This document shows positions 24,264-35,412 of a stretch of 64,000 nucleotides of DNA, piece after piece. The number at the start of each line of letters is the position of its first letter. The first letter of the stretch is position 1. The notes beneath the pieces were generated by a model. That model did not search any database. It saw nothing but the letters and a program-made list of their open reading frames with translations, and was not told the DNA's origin. This stretch comes from Pseudomonas sp. BMS12. GTDB taxonomy: Bacteria; Pseudomonadota; Gammaproteobacteria; Pseudomonadales; Pseudomonadaceae. The DNA lies in NCBI RefSeq assembly GCF_001592875.1, contig NZ_LSOF01000012.1, forward strand, positions 29,304-93,303. Direction: 5' to 3'. A program made the position numbers and the translations under genes.

Positions 24264-24503
24264 TTACTCGGTCAGCGAAGGAGAGGGAGAAAGAGCTGGA
24301 ACCGGGTCATAGCCACCGGGATTCCAGGGATGGCAGCGGCTCAGGCGACGGATGCCAAGCCAGCCACCACGCAGCAAGCCATGAGTTTCGATGGCTTCCT
24401 GGGTGTAGCAGGAACAGCTGGGATAGAAGCGGCAGTGACTGGCCATCAAAGGGCTGATGGCATAGCGGTAGAACTGGATCGGGAGGATTGCCAGTTTACG
24501 CAT
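24264..24503 (-). CDS. yidD: Membrane protein insertion efficiency factor YidD
   Basis: A 79-residue basic, cysteine-containing protein ([20 protein letters not shown], then [14 protein letters not shown]), diagnostic of YidD, which assists YidC-dependent insertion. Its start overlaps the rnpA stop by eight bases, the usual rpmH-rnpA-yidD-yidC arrangement. Confidence 0.97.
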   Translation of the reverse strand: MRKLAILPIQFYRYAISPLMASHCRFYPSCSCYTQEAIETHGLLRGGWLGIRRLSRCHPWNPGGYDPVPALSPSPSLTE

Positions 24504-24891
24504 GAGGGCTGTCGCTTACCCCGGGAGGTGAGGCTTCGTTACGCTGTCGAGCAAGGCGTTTCCAGAGTTTGCCGAATTGCTGATGCAGTTCGGGGTTTTC
24601 CAGATCGCCAAGCCCCTTGCGTGCTACCACGACAATGTCCAGACCGCCTAGCAACGCCTGATTGAGTCGGAACGAGTCCCTGATCAGGCGCTTGAGACGG
24701 TTGCGCTCAACGGAGAGCTTGACGCTTTTCTTGCCGATCACCAGCCCGAGTCGAGGATGATCCAGCTCGTTGGCGCGAGCGAGGAGCAGGACATTCTTGC
24801 CTGGTGCCTTGCCGCTAGGTGAGTCGAAGACCGATTTGAATTGCCGGGGGGTCAGCAGACGCTTTTCCCGGCCGAAGCCTTGACTCACCAC
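24496..24891 (-). CDS. rnpA: Ribonuclease P protein component
   Basis: The protein subunit of RNase P, 131 residues, which helps the catalytic RNA mature tRNA 5' ends. The signature is [19 protein letters not shown], with [12 protein letters not shown] before it. The start is GTG at 24891, giving [13 protein letters not shown] as in relatives. It is encoded 13 bases after the rpmH stop. Confidence 0.97.
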   Translation of the reverse strand: MVSQGFGREKRLLTPRQFKSVFDSPSGKAPGKNVLLLARANELDHPRLGLVIGKKSVKLSVERNRLKRLIRDSFRLNQALLGGLDIVVVARKGLGDLENPELHQQFGKLWKRLARQRNEASPPGVSDSPHA

Positions 24892-24904
24892 CCGTTCCGG
24901 CTAA

Positions 24905-25039
24905 TTAGACGGCGAGACGCTTGCGGCCCTTGGCGCGACGACGCGACAGGACGGCACGGCCGTTCTTGGTGGCCATGCGAGCGCGGAAACCATGGGTGCG
25001 AGCGCGCTTGAGGGTGCTGGGTTGGAAAGTGCGTTTCAT
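24905..25039 (-). CDS. rpmH: 50S ribosomal protein L34
   Basis: A 44-residue, very basic protein ([18 protein letters not shown], ending GRKRLAV), the standard L34. It is too short for many gene finders but unmistakable. It is the first gene of the rpmH-rnpA-yidD-yidC group, facing away from dnaA across oriC, with a strong promoter at 25099-25127. Confidence 0.98.
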   Translation of the reverse strand: MKRTFQPSTLKRARTHGFRARMATKNGRAVLSRRRAKGRKRLAV

Positions 25040-25098
25040 GGTGATTTACCTGGGTGGTCCATACGGGCCGGAATGGCCCCCGTTTAAAGAGACCGGCG

Positions 25099-25127
25099 AT
25101 TCTAGTGAAAGCGAGGGCCAAGGTCAA
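25099..25127 (-). promoter_or_regulatory. Promoter of rpmH-rnpA
   Basis: On the minus strand TTGACC, 17 bases, TAGAAT: near consensus, about 60 bases upstream of the rpmH ATG. Confidence 0.75.
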
Positions 25128-25563
25128 TTTCCAACCAGCTTCCAATGAAGAAAGAAGATAAAAGGAAAGAAATTCTTTAAGAGCTTGATGTATTAACTGC
25201 TCTTAAGGGGGCCCTCGCCTGTGGGTAACCCCTCTCAGCGCCGGTCAGCCGGTGCTTGCAGCGAGGCATAAGCTTGTCGGTAAGTCGTGTGTGTCTTGTG
25301 CGGCACTGGTGCATGGGCTGTGGATCGACGCAGCTTTTACCCACAGAGGTGTTTGTCACCAGGATTCTCCCCGGCTTTTCCACTGGGCTCTGGTTACCTT
25401 TATCCACAGCTTTTGGCGTTACCTTGGGTAATCCTGGAAACATGAATAAATCATTGATTTTACTTGGCTGAAATTCCCTATTCGTGTGGATAACTCGATC
25501 CGCCCTGGCTACAATGCAGGCTGTTTTTTGCATCGCCGACCGTAGCGATTTCAGGGGATATCC
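25128..25563. other. oriC, chromosomal replication origin (rpmH-dnaA interval)
   Basis: The position between rpmH and dnaA is the established Pseudomonas origin. Perfect DnaA boxes lie at 25400-25408 (TTATCCACA) and 25485-25493 (TGTGGATAA). One-mismatch boxes lie at 25220-25228 and 25337-25345, with looser ones at 25319 and 25376. Two AT-rich stretches (25147-25207 and 25441-25467) are candidate unwinding elements. There is no gene within. Confidence 0.9.
25487..25515 (+). promoter_or_regulatory. dnaA promoter overlapped by a DnaA box
   Basis: The -10 is TACAAT at 25510-25515. The -35 position 17 bases upstream (TGGATA, 25487-25492) falls inside the perfect DnaA box 25485-25493, so DnaA binding should repress its own gene. 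Confidence 0.6.
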
Positions 25564-27003
25564 GTGTCCGTAGAACTTTGGCAGCAGTGTGTTGAGCTGC
25601 TTCGCGACGAGTTGCCTGCCCAACAATTCAATACCTGGATCCGCCCCTTGCAGGTGGAGTCCGCGGGAGACGAACTGCGCGTCTATGCGCCCAATCGCTT
25701 CGTCCTCGACTGGGTCAACGAAAAGTACATGATGCGCCTGCTGGAGCTACTGGCAGAGCGTGCCAATGGCCTGGCACCTGCCCTATCACTGCTGATTGGC
25801 AGTAAGCGCAATCCGGCTCCGCCCAAGGCTCCAGTCGTAACCGCACCTGTGCCCCCTTCAATTAATAGTGGCAGCGCAGCGGTTGTCGCAGAGCGCGCTC
25901 CCGCGAGTGAACCGGCGCCACCTCCCCCTGCCATCACTCGCCCGACTGAGCGGACCGTTCAGGTCGAGGGTGCGCTCAAGCACACCAGTTACCTGAACCG
26001 TACTTTCACCTTCGAGAACTTCGTCGAGGGTAAGTCCAACCAGATGGCGCGCGCCGCCGCCTGGCAGGTGGCGGACAACCTCAAGCATGGTTACAACCCG
26101 CTGTTCCTTTATGGTGGCGTCGGCCTGGGCAAGACTCACCTGATGCATGCCGTAGGCAACCACCTGCTGAAGAAGAACCCGAATGCCAAGGTGGTGTACC
26201 TGCATTCCGAGCGCTTCGTCGCCGACATGGTCAAGGCGTTGCAGCTCAACGCGATCAATGAATTCAAGCGCTTCTATCGTTCGGTGGATGCGTTGCTGAT
26301 CGACGATATCCAGTTCTTCGCCAAGAAGGAGCGCTCCCAGGAGGAGTTCTTCCATACCTTCAATGCCCTGCTCGAAGGTGGCCAGCAGGTGATTCTCACC
26401 AGCGACCGCTACCCCAAGGAAATCGATGGTCTGGAAGAGCGCCTGAAGTCGCGCTTCGGCTGGGGGCTGACCGTGGCGGTCGAACCGCCTGAGCTGGAAA
26501 CCCGCGTGGCCATCCTGATGAAGAAGGCCGAGCAGACCAAGGTGGATCTGCCCCATGACGCGGCGTTTTTCATTGCTCAGCGCATTCGCTCCAACGTGCG
26601 CGAATTGGAAGGTGCGCTCAAGCGGGTGATCGCTCACTCGCACTTCACCAACCAGCCGATCAGCATCGAGTTGATCCGCGAGTCGCTCAAGGACCTGCTG
26701 GCCCTGCAGGACAAGCTGGTCAGCGTGGATAACATCCAGCGCACTGTGGCCGAGTATTACAAGATCAAGATCGCCGATCTGCTCTCCAAACGTCGCTCCC
26801 GCTCGGTCGCTCGACCACGCCAGGTGGCGATGGCGCTGTCCAAGGAACTGACCAACCACAGCCTGCCGGAAATCGGCGATGCATTTGGCGGAAGAGACCA
26901 CACCACAGTACTGCACGCCTGTCGTAAGATTGCTGAACTGCGGGAAGCCGACGCGGATATCCGCGAGGACTACAAGAACCTGCTGCGCACCCTGACCACT
27001 TGA
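25564..27003 (+). CDS. dnaA: Chromosomal replication initiator DnaA
   Basis: An AAA+ initiator that binds DnaA boxes and opens oriC, 479 residues from GTG at 25564 ([17 protein letters not shown]). Domain I is followed by a proline-rich linker (~80-140). Then come Walker A ([16 protein letters not shown]), Walker B ([10 protein letters not shown]) and the domain IV DNA-binding signature ([17 protein letters not shown]). It heads dnaA-dnaN-recF-gyrB. Confidence 0.99.
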   Translation: MSVELWQQCVELLRDELPAQQFNTWIRPLQVESAGDELRVYAPNRFVLDWVNEKYMMRLLELLAERANGLAPALSLLIGSKRNPAPPKAPVVTAPVPPSINSGSAAVVAERAPASEPAPPPPAITRPTERTVQVEGALKHTSYLNRTFTFENFVEGKSNQMARAAAWQVADNLKHGYNPLFLYGGVGLGKTHLMHAVGNHLLKKNPNAKVVYLHSERFVADMVKALQLNAINEFKRFYRSVDALLIDDIQFFAKKERSQEEFFHTFNALLEGGQQVILTSDRYPKEIDGLEERLKSRFGWGLTVAVEPPELETRVAILMKKAEQTKVDLPHDAAFFIAQRIRSNVRELEGALKRVIAHSHFTNQPISIELIRESLKDLLALQDKLVSVDNIQRTVAEYYKIKIADLLSKRRSRSVARPRQVAMALSKELTNHSLPEIGDAFGGRDHTTVLHACRKIAELREADADIREDYKNLLRTLTT

Positions 27004-27032
27004 TCGCAGCCCACAAGGCAAGGGATGAGACC

Positions 27033-28136
27033 ATGCATTTCACCATTCAACGCGAAGCCCTGTTGAAACCCCTGCAACTGGTCGCCGGCGTCGTCGAACG
27101 CCGTCAGACCTTGCCGGTCCTGTCGAACGTGTTGCTGGTGGTCGAAGGCCAGCAGCTGTCGCTGACCGGTACCGACCTGGAAGTCGAGCTGGTCGGTCGT
27201 GTGACGCTGGAAGACAGCGCCGAACCCGGCGAGATCACTGTCCCGGCACGCAAGCTGATGGATATCTGCAAGAGCTTGCCGAGCGATGTGATGATCGACA
27301 TCCGCCTCGACGAGCAGAAGCTGGTGGTCAAGGCCGGGCGTAGCCGCTTCACCCTGTCGACTCTGCCCGCCAATGATTTCCCGACAGTGGAAGAAGGCCC
27401 AGGTTCGCTGACGTTCAATCTGGTGCAGAGCAAGTTGCGCCGGCTGATCGAGCGCACCAGTTTCGCCATGGCTCAGCAGGACGTACGCTACTACCTCAAC
27501 GGCATGTTGCTGGAAGTGCAGACTGGCGTGCTGCGAGCGGTCGCCACCGACGGTCACCGTCTGGCCATGTGTGCCATGCAGGCCGGCATCGAGCAGGTCG
27601 AGAAGCATCAGGTCATCGTGCCGCGCAAGGGTATCCTCGAGCTGGCTCGCCTGCTCACCGAGCAGGATGGCGAAGTGGCCATCGTCCTCGGTCAGAACCA
27701 TATCCGCGCCACCACCGGCGAGTTCACCTTTACTTCCAAGCTGGTGGACGGCAAGTTCCCTGACTACGAGCGCGTGCTGCCACGCGGTGGCGACAAGCTG
27801 GTCGTCGGTGATCGCCAGGCCCTGCGTGAGGCCTTCAGCCGCACCGCCATCCTGTCCAACGAGAAGTACCGTGGTATTCGCCTGCAGCTGGCCAGTGGCC
27901 TGTTGAAAATCCAGGCCAATAACCCGGAGCAGGAAGAGGCGGAAGAAGAAGTCGTAGTCGATTACAACGGCGGCTCCCTGGAGATCGGCTTCAACGTCAG
28001 CTACCTGTTGGACGTGCTGGGCGTGATGACCACCGAGCAGGTTCGTCTGATCCTCTCCGACGCCAATAGCAGTGCCCTGGTGCAGGAAGCCGACAACGAC
28101 GACTCTTCTTACGTCGTTATGCCGATGCGCCTGTAA
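27033..28136 (+). CDS. dnaN: DNA polymerase III beta sliding clamp
   Basis: The ring-shaped processivity clamp, 367 residues. The start is the ATG at 27033 (MHFTIQREALLKPLQLVAG), with an AGGGATGAG ribosome binding site; an upstream in-frame ATG at 27000 overlaps the dnaA stop and is less likely. The C-terminus YVVMPMRL is the conserved clamp ending that contributes to the partner-binding pocket. It is followed seven bases later by recF. Confidence 0.98.
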   Translation: MHFTIQREALLKPLQLVAGVVERRQTLPVLSNVLLVVEGQQLSLTGTDLEVELVGRVTLEDSAEPGEITVPARKLMDICKSLPSDVMIDIRLDEQKLVVKAGRSRFTLSTLPANDFPTVEEGPGSLTFNLVQSKLRRLIERTSFAMAQQDVRYYLNGMLLEVQTGVLRAVATDGHRLAMCAMQAGIEQVEKHQVIVPRKGILELARLLTEQDGEVAIVLGQNHIRATTGEFTFTSKLVDGKFPDYERVLPRGGDKLVVGDRQALREAFSRTAILSNEKYRGIRLQLASGLLKIQANNPEQEEAEEEVVVDYNGGSLEIGFNVSYLLDVLGVMTTEQVRLILSDANSSALVQEADNDDSSYVVMPMRL

Positions 28137-28143
28137 TAGCTGA

Positions 28144-31664
<3,521 letters not shown>

Positions 31665-31705
31665 GCGCTTTCGGTTGAATCCCGGCGCGCCGGGGTGACG
31701 TATCC

Positions 31706-31732
31706 AACCCCGGCCCCGTGCCGGGGTTTTTA
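31706..31732 (+). terminator. Terminator after gyrB
   Basis: A perfect 9-bp stem (AACCCCGGC / GCCGGGGTT, 5-base loop) running into TTTT, 42 bases past the gyrB stop. Confidence 0.9.
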
Positions 31733-31793
31733 TTGCACTCAGTTCAGCAGTGCTCAGATCTAGCCTGCATTCATCGTTAAGGCACTTAGCGAC

Positions 31794-31811
31794 TATAGCG
31801 AAAGGCTTACA
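31794..31811 (+). promoter_or_regulatory. Partial GacA-box-like upstream element
   Basis: TATAGC-N6-CTTACA matches the GacA upstream element TGTAAG-N6-CTTACA at 9 of 12 fixed positions (right half perfect). It is centred about 65 bases before the predicted start of the GGA-hairpin RNA, similar to the spacing at rsmY/rsmZ genes. Confidence 0.4.
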
Positions 31812-31855
31812 CGCCGAGACGAGATACGACTCTGTTACCTGCGTCGGAGCATGGG

Positions 31856-31861
31856 TAATCT
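31856..31861 (+). promoter_or_regulatory. -10 element of the candidate Rsm-type sRNA
   Basis: TAATCT, placing the RNA start near 31868. No good -35 is visible, as expected for an activator-dependent promoter. Confidence 0.45.
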
Positions 31862-31867
31862 AAACGC

Positions 31868-31973
31868 ACTTACCGGAGGCAGGATGCCCCGGGTCAAGGA
31901 AGACAGACCGCGCCAGGATGGCAAACGACAGGATGTCGGAAGGTCATAAAAAACCCGCCTCGGCGGGTTTTTT
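31868..31973 (+). ncRNA. Candidate Rsm/Csr-type small RNA with GGA hairpins
   Basis: About 106 nt, start estimated from the -10 at 31856. Four short hairpins present GGA in the loop: GGCAGGATGCC (31878-31888), GGTC...GACC with AAGGAA between (31892-31909), GCCAGGATGGC (31912-31922) and CGACAGGATGTCG (31926-31938). Further GGA triplets lie at 31875 and 31938. A perfect 12-bp terminator stem with T6 closes the RNA. This is the architecture of RsmX/RsmY/RsmZ RNAs, which sequester the translational repressor RsmA/CsrA under GacS-GacA control. There is no credible ORF within. The locus beside gyrB is not one of the rsm positions I know. Confidence 0.75.
31948..31973. terminator. Bidirectional terminator (sRNA / lipid cassette)
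   Basis: AAAAAACCCGCC, TC, GGCGGGTTTTTT: a perfect 12-bp stem with A and T tracts on both sides. It ends the plus-strand RNA and could also stop transcripts from the minus-strand cdsA gene. Confidence 0.92.
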
Positions 31974-31991
31974 GTTGTCTGTCATTCCTTG

Positions 31992-32029
31992 GCGGGCAAC
32001 AAAAATGGTTCAGCCATTCTGTTGCCCGC
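31992..32029. repeat. Nested inverted repeat downstream of cdsA
   Basis: Outer 9-bp arms (GCGGGCAAC / GTTGCCCGC) enclose an inner 5-bp stem (AATGG / CCATT). There is no T-run. It lies between the cdsA stop and the sRNA terminator and may stabilise the 3' end of the cassette message. Confidence 0.5.
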
Positions 32030-32042
32030 AGGACCGTGAGCT

Positions 32043-32975
32043 TCAGGCCCACCAGTAACGCACGAAGTGGAAGAAGATCGGCGCGGCGAAGCACACCGAG
32101 TCCATGCGATCGAGCATACCGCCGTGGCCTTCGATCATGTGCCCCCAGTCCTTCACGCCCCTATCCCGTTTGATCGCCGACATCACCAGGCCACCGGCGA
32201 AGCCGAGCAGGTTGACGGTAAGCGCCATCAGCGCGGCCTGCCAGAAACTGAACGGGGTGATCCAGCAGAGCAGCGCGCCGACCAGGCTGGCCAGGGCCAC
32301 GCCGCCGACAAAGCCTTCCACCGTCTTCGATGGCGACAGCTTGGGGGCGATCTTGCGTTTGCCGAACAGCTTGCCACAGACGTACTGCAGCACATCGGAC
32401 AGCTGCACAACGATGATCAGCCAGGCGATCAGCAGCAGGTTGCGACCCTCGTAGCCGGGAATATCCAGGGTCAGCAGCGCCGGCACGGCGGAGACGCAGT
32501 AGACGGCAATCATCAGACCCCACTGCACTTTCGAGGCGCGCTCGAGAAAGCGCGTGGTATCGCCGCCCAGGGAGGCGAGAATCGGCAGTAGCAGGAACAG
32601 GTAGACCGGAATGAAGATGGCGAACAGACCGTACCAGTCCAGGGCGATCAGCAGGTACTGCATTGGCAGGGCGAAGTAGAAGGCTGCGACCAGCGCCGGG
32701 TAGTCGCTGCGCCGAGTCGGCGTCAGAGTGAGGAACTCGCGCAGGGCGTAGAAGGACACGAAGTAGAACAGCAGGATCACGCCGTTGTTGCCGAACAGGA
32801 AGGCGATGCCGATCACCAGCACCATGGCCCACCAGGCATCGATACGCGCGTTGAGGTTGTCGAGCACGGCGTTCGGTTCAGTGCCGGCACGGCGGCGCAG
32901 GATGCGGGCGATCAGGGTCGCCAGCAGGAGAACGGCGCCGATACCGGCGAACAGCAGCAGGGTATTACGATCCAT
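32043..32975 (-). CDS. Phosphatidate cytidylyltransferase (CdsA-like), lipid cassette
   Basis: Makes CDP-diacylglycerol from phosphatidic acid and CTP. 310 residues with about eight membrane segments (LLLFAGIGAVLLLATLIA at the start). The C-terminal CDP-DAG synthase signature is KRDRGVKDWGHMIEGHGGML, then DRMDS. The ATG at 32975 follows the acyltransferase stop by one base and has a GGAAG ribosome binding site. It is the last gene of a six-gene cassette and probably not the housekeeping cdsA, which in pseudomonads sits near ispU/dxr. Its likely task is to supply CDP-DAG to the CDP-alcohol transferase at the other end of the cassette. Confidence 0.9.
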   Translation of the reverse strand: MDRNTLLLFAGIGAVLLLATLIARILRRRAGTEPNAVLDNLNARIDAWWAMVLVIGIAFLFGNNGVILLFYFVSFYALREFLTLTPTRRSDYPALVAAFYFALPMQYLLIALDWYGLFAIFIPVYLFLLLPILASLGGDTTRFLERASKVQWGLMIAVYCVSAVPALLTLDIPGYEGRNLLLIAWLIIVVQLSDVLQYVCGKLFGKRKIAPKLSPSKTVEGFVGGVALASLVGALLCWITPFSFWQAALMALTVNLLGFAGGLVMSAIKRDRGVKDWGHMIEGHGGMLDRMDSVCFAAPIFFHFVRYWWA

Positions 32976-32976
32976 C

Positions 32977-33600
32977 TCAGACTTCCTCCGGTGCCAGGGC
33001 CAGCAGGGCGTTGCGTGCTCGTTCGAGGAATGCGCTCTTGGCTTCGCCCTCGACAGGTTCCAGCGGCGCACCAAAACTCAGGGTGCACAGCAGAGGCAAG
33101 GGCAGTGCCCTGCCCTTGGGCATCACGCGGTTGAGGTTGGCGATCCACACCGGGATCAGTTCGACCTGGGGGTGGGCCTGAGCCAGGTGGTAGAGGCCGC
33201 TCTTGAAGGGCAGCAAGGGTTCGTCGCCGAGGTTGCGTGTGCCCTCGGGGAAGATGATCAGCGAATCGCCCTGCCCCAGTGCATCTAGCATCGGCTGCAG
33301 TGGACTGACATTCGGGTCGCTGCGATCGCGGTCGACCAGTACGCCGTTGAAGACCTGGTTGATTAGAAAGCTGCGCAGGCCCGCCTTCTGCCAGTAGTCG
33401 GCGCCGGCCACGGGGCGCGTGCGCTGGCGTAGCTCTGCCGGCAGCGAGGCCCACAGCAGGACGAAGTCGCCGTGGCTGCTGTGGTTGGCGTAGTAGAGGC
33501 GTTGCACGGGCTGTGCCGTGCTGCCCAGCCAGAGGGCGCGGGCACCGGTGAGCAACCGGGCGGCCGAGGTGATGGCGAAAGCGGTGAGGTCGGCGAGCAT
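32977..33600 (-). CDS. PlsC-like 1-acyl-glycerol-3-phosphate acyltransferase, lipid cassette
   Basis: 207 residues. The catalytic HX4D motif is NHSSHGD (H40, D45), and the acceptor-binding motif is FPEGTR (from residue 117). IPVWIANLNRVMPKG corresponds to the fourth acyltransferase block. It lacks the N-terminal membrane helix of the housekeeping PlsC at 38006. It probably makes phosphatidic acid or reacylates a lysolipid, and it overlaps functionally with the adjacent CdsA-like enzyme. Confidence 0.85.
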   Translation of the reverse strand: MLADLTAFAITSAARLLTGARALWLGSTAQPVQRLYYANHSSHGDFVLLWASLPAELRQRTRPVAGADYWQKAGLRSFLINQVFNGVLVDRDRSDPNVSPLQPMLDALGQGDSLIIFPEGTRNLGDEPLLPFKSGLYHLAQAHPQVELIPVWIANLNRVMPKGRALPLPLLCTLSFGAPLEPVEGEAKSAFLERARNALLALAPEEV

Positions 33601-33611
33601 GGATGACTCCT

Positions 33612-34067
33612 TTATCCAGCCAGGGAAAGCCAGGGCATGACGAGAATGATGGCCAGGGCGAGCAGCAGCTGCGCGACCAGCCAGGCGGCTTGCAGGCGCA
33701 ACAGACGCAGCGCGCCATGGCTGCGTTGGTTACCGTCGCGCGGGCTGCTGGGCTTGGCTTGCAGGCCCAGGGTGAGCAGGGCCTGGTCCAGATCGGCTGT
33801 CCGCTGCGGCAGCTCGGTACTGGTGTCAGCCAGGTGCTGGAACAGTTCAGCATCCAGCGCCACGCGCAGGGCCCAGTACTTCTGCGCCAGGCCGAGCATC
33901 AGGAGCAGGCCGCAAAGCAGGCTGGCGGTAGCGCTTTGTGTTGCACCAAGCAGTGCTGCCAGGCCATAGGCCAGGGCCAGCAGGGTAAGCCCGGTGGACA
34001 GGCGATCCAGATTGCGCCCGCGCCGCAGCAGGCTGGCGACCAGGGCAAGTTGCGTCTCAGTGACCAT
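33612..34067 (-). CDS. Small membrane protein of the lipid cassette (unknown)
   Basis: 151 residues with no family that I recognise. Hydrophobic segments occur near 25-65 (LTLLALAYGLAALLGA, ASLLCGLLLMLGLAQKYWAL) and at the C-terminus (WLVAQLLLALAIILVMPW), with a charged middle containing a likely amphipathic stretch (LFQHLADTSTELPQRTADLD). The start overlaps the end of the PAP2/DSP gene by 11 bases, so it is translated from the same message. It could be a scaffold or substrate handler, but no function is visible. Confidence 0.75.
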   Translation of the reverse strand: MVTETQLALVASLLRRGRNLDRLSTGLTLLALAYGLAALLGATQSATASLLCGLLLMLGLAQKYWALRVALDAELFQHLADTSTELPQRTADLDQALLTLGLQAKPSSPRDGNQRSHGALRLLRLQAAWLVAQLLLALAIILVMPWLSLAG

Positions 34068-35412
34068 GGATCACCTCCAGCTCGTTGCGTGGCGAATGGC
34101 TGTCCGGCAGCAGCGCTTGCAGGATCTGGCACTGTTCCAGGGACAGGACGACGCGCGGCCGCGCCGCGCGAATACGCTCGATGGCCTGCGTCACGCTGCT
34201 GGCTTGCCCACTGAGCAGCAGCCAGGCGGCCACGGCGGTGGCACTGCGCGAATAACCGAGGGCGCAGCAGACCAGCAGAGGGCCGGCGTGGCGCAGTTCC
34301 TCGATGGCGGCGGCGGCTTCGCGGCAGGCCTGCGCATCGGCCGGCACCAGGTCGAGACGCGGCAGGCTGCGGTAGTTCAGGTCTGCGTTGCAGAACGGCA
34401 GCTCGGCGCACAGGTCGAGTACGCTGGCGAATGGCTGCGCCTGCGCCGTGCTCGGGATGCGCCCGAGCCAGATGCCCTCCACCACCTGATCGGCCTGCGG
34501 ATGTTTACGCGTCCATAGCCGCGAGTTGCACCAGGCTGCGAGCAGGTAGGGCGCGAACAGCCATTGGCTGGCCATGCCGAGGCGGCCATCTGCACGTTTC
34601 TGAAAGCCCGCGGCACCGACCAGGGTGTAGTTCAGCACGACCAGCAGCAACGCGGCGCAGGGCCACAGCAGCCATAGCCAGGTGCCGCCCAGATTGACCG
34701 CCAGCGCGGCAAACAGGGCACTGCCCAGGCCGTAGCGCAGGGCCAGGCGCCAGCGCTTGAGCTGACGGGCCGGGCGCAGCTGCTGCAGCGGGCTACGCCC
34801 TTCGATGGGCCACAGCCAGACGCACAGCCAGCCGGCCAGCGCACCGGTCGGCACGTCGATGAAGTGGTGCTGCCAGGTGGTCAGCACCGACAGGCCGATC
34901 AGCGCCATCCAGCCGTGCAGCAGGCCGCGCAGGAGCGGGCCATGAGTATGCCGGGCGAACATCGTCCAGATCACCACCAGCAGGGCGATATGCAGCGAAG
35001 GGGCCTGGTTGAAGGGCTTGTCGAAGCCCATCAGCAAATCGAACATCCAGCCGAAGAAACCGCTCAGTTCCGGGCGCTCGAAGGTGAAGCGCAGCGGCCA
35101 GAGCAGGAAGCAGGCGACGCAGATGAGTTGTGTGCTGAGCAGGCGCAGGGCGTGGCGATCCATCTCCTGGCGCGTTGCCGGCACTAGGAAGGACAGGCCG
35201 TAGAGCAGGTCGATCGACCAGTAGGGCACGATGCTCCAGGGCCACAGCGGCATCGCGCTTTCCCAGGCGAACACCAGGCTGCCGACATCGTCGCGCTGGG
35301 TGGTCAGCCAGTTGGCGAAGCCGTAGCTGGCGAAGAACAGCGGGCCGAGCAGCAGCAGCCAGAGTACCCCGCGTTTCCACAGCCCGGTTTCACGTGGAAC
35401 AGAGGCGTCCAT
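34057..35412 (-). CDS. PAP2-like / dual-specificity phosphatase fusion membrane protein
   Basis: 451 residues from the ATG at 35412; the open frame continues far upstream but only over the next gene. Residues ~15-200 form a PAP2-type lipid phosphatase/phosphotransferase domain with several helices, a PSLH motif (H141) and HX3D (H182, D186). Residues ~310-450 form a cysteine phosphatase with C383-X5-R389 (CALGYSR) and a plausible general acid Asp354. DSP-type enzymes such as PTPMT1 dephosphorylate phosphatidylglycerophosphate, so a head-group phosphatase role is attractive. The start shares one base with the upstream stop, and codons 4-9 overlap a parS-like site. Confidence 0.85.
   Translation of the reverse strand: MDASVPRETGLWKRGVLWLLLLGPLFFASYGFANWLTTQRDDVGSLVFAWESAMPLWPWSIVPYWSIDLLYGLSFLVPATRQEMDRHALRLLSTQLICVACFLLWPLRFTFERPELSGFFGWMFDLLMGFDKPFNQAPSLHIALLVVIWTMFARHTHGPLLRGLLHGWMALIGLSVLTTWQHHFIDVPTGALAGWLCVWLWPIEGRSPLQQLRPARQLKRWRLALRYGLGSALFAALAVNLGGTWLWLLWPCAALLLVVLNYTLVGAAGFQKRADGRLGMASQWLFAPYLLAAWCNSRLWTRKHPQADQVVEGIWLGRIPSTAQAQPFASVLDLCAELPFCNADLNYRSLPRLDLVPADAQACREAAAAIEELRHAGPLLVCCALGYSRSATAVAAWLLLSGQASSVTQAIERIRAARPRVVLSLEQCQILQALLPDSHSPRNELEVIHGH
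35386..35401. other. Probable parS site 3 (5' end of PAP2/DSP gene)
   Basis: GGTTTCACGTGGAACA differs from the parS consensus at two positions and keeps the CACGTG core; one arm is of the TTTCAC type found in the universal bacterial parS. It is translated as VPRET in the host gene. Confidence 0.65.

Noticed and set aside
24885..25145. An 86-codon minus-strand frame across the rpmH region
   Set aside because: It runs in a different frame from rpmH, which is unmistakable at 24905-25039.
31681..31694. The palindrome CCCGGCGCGCCGGG just after gyrB, considered as a terminator
   Set aside because: It has no T-run, and a better terminator lies 12 bases downstream. It probably reflects GC-rich sequence.
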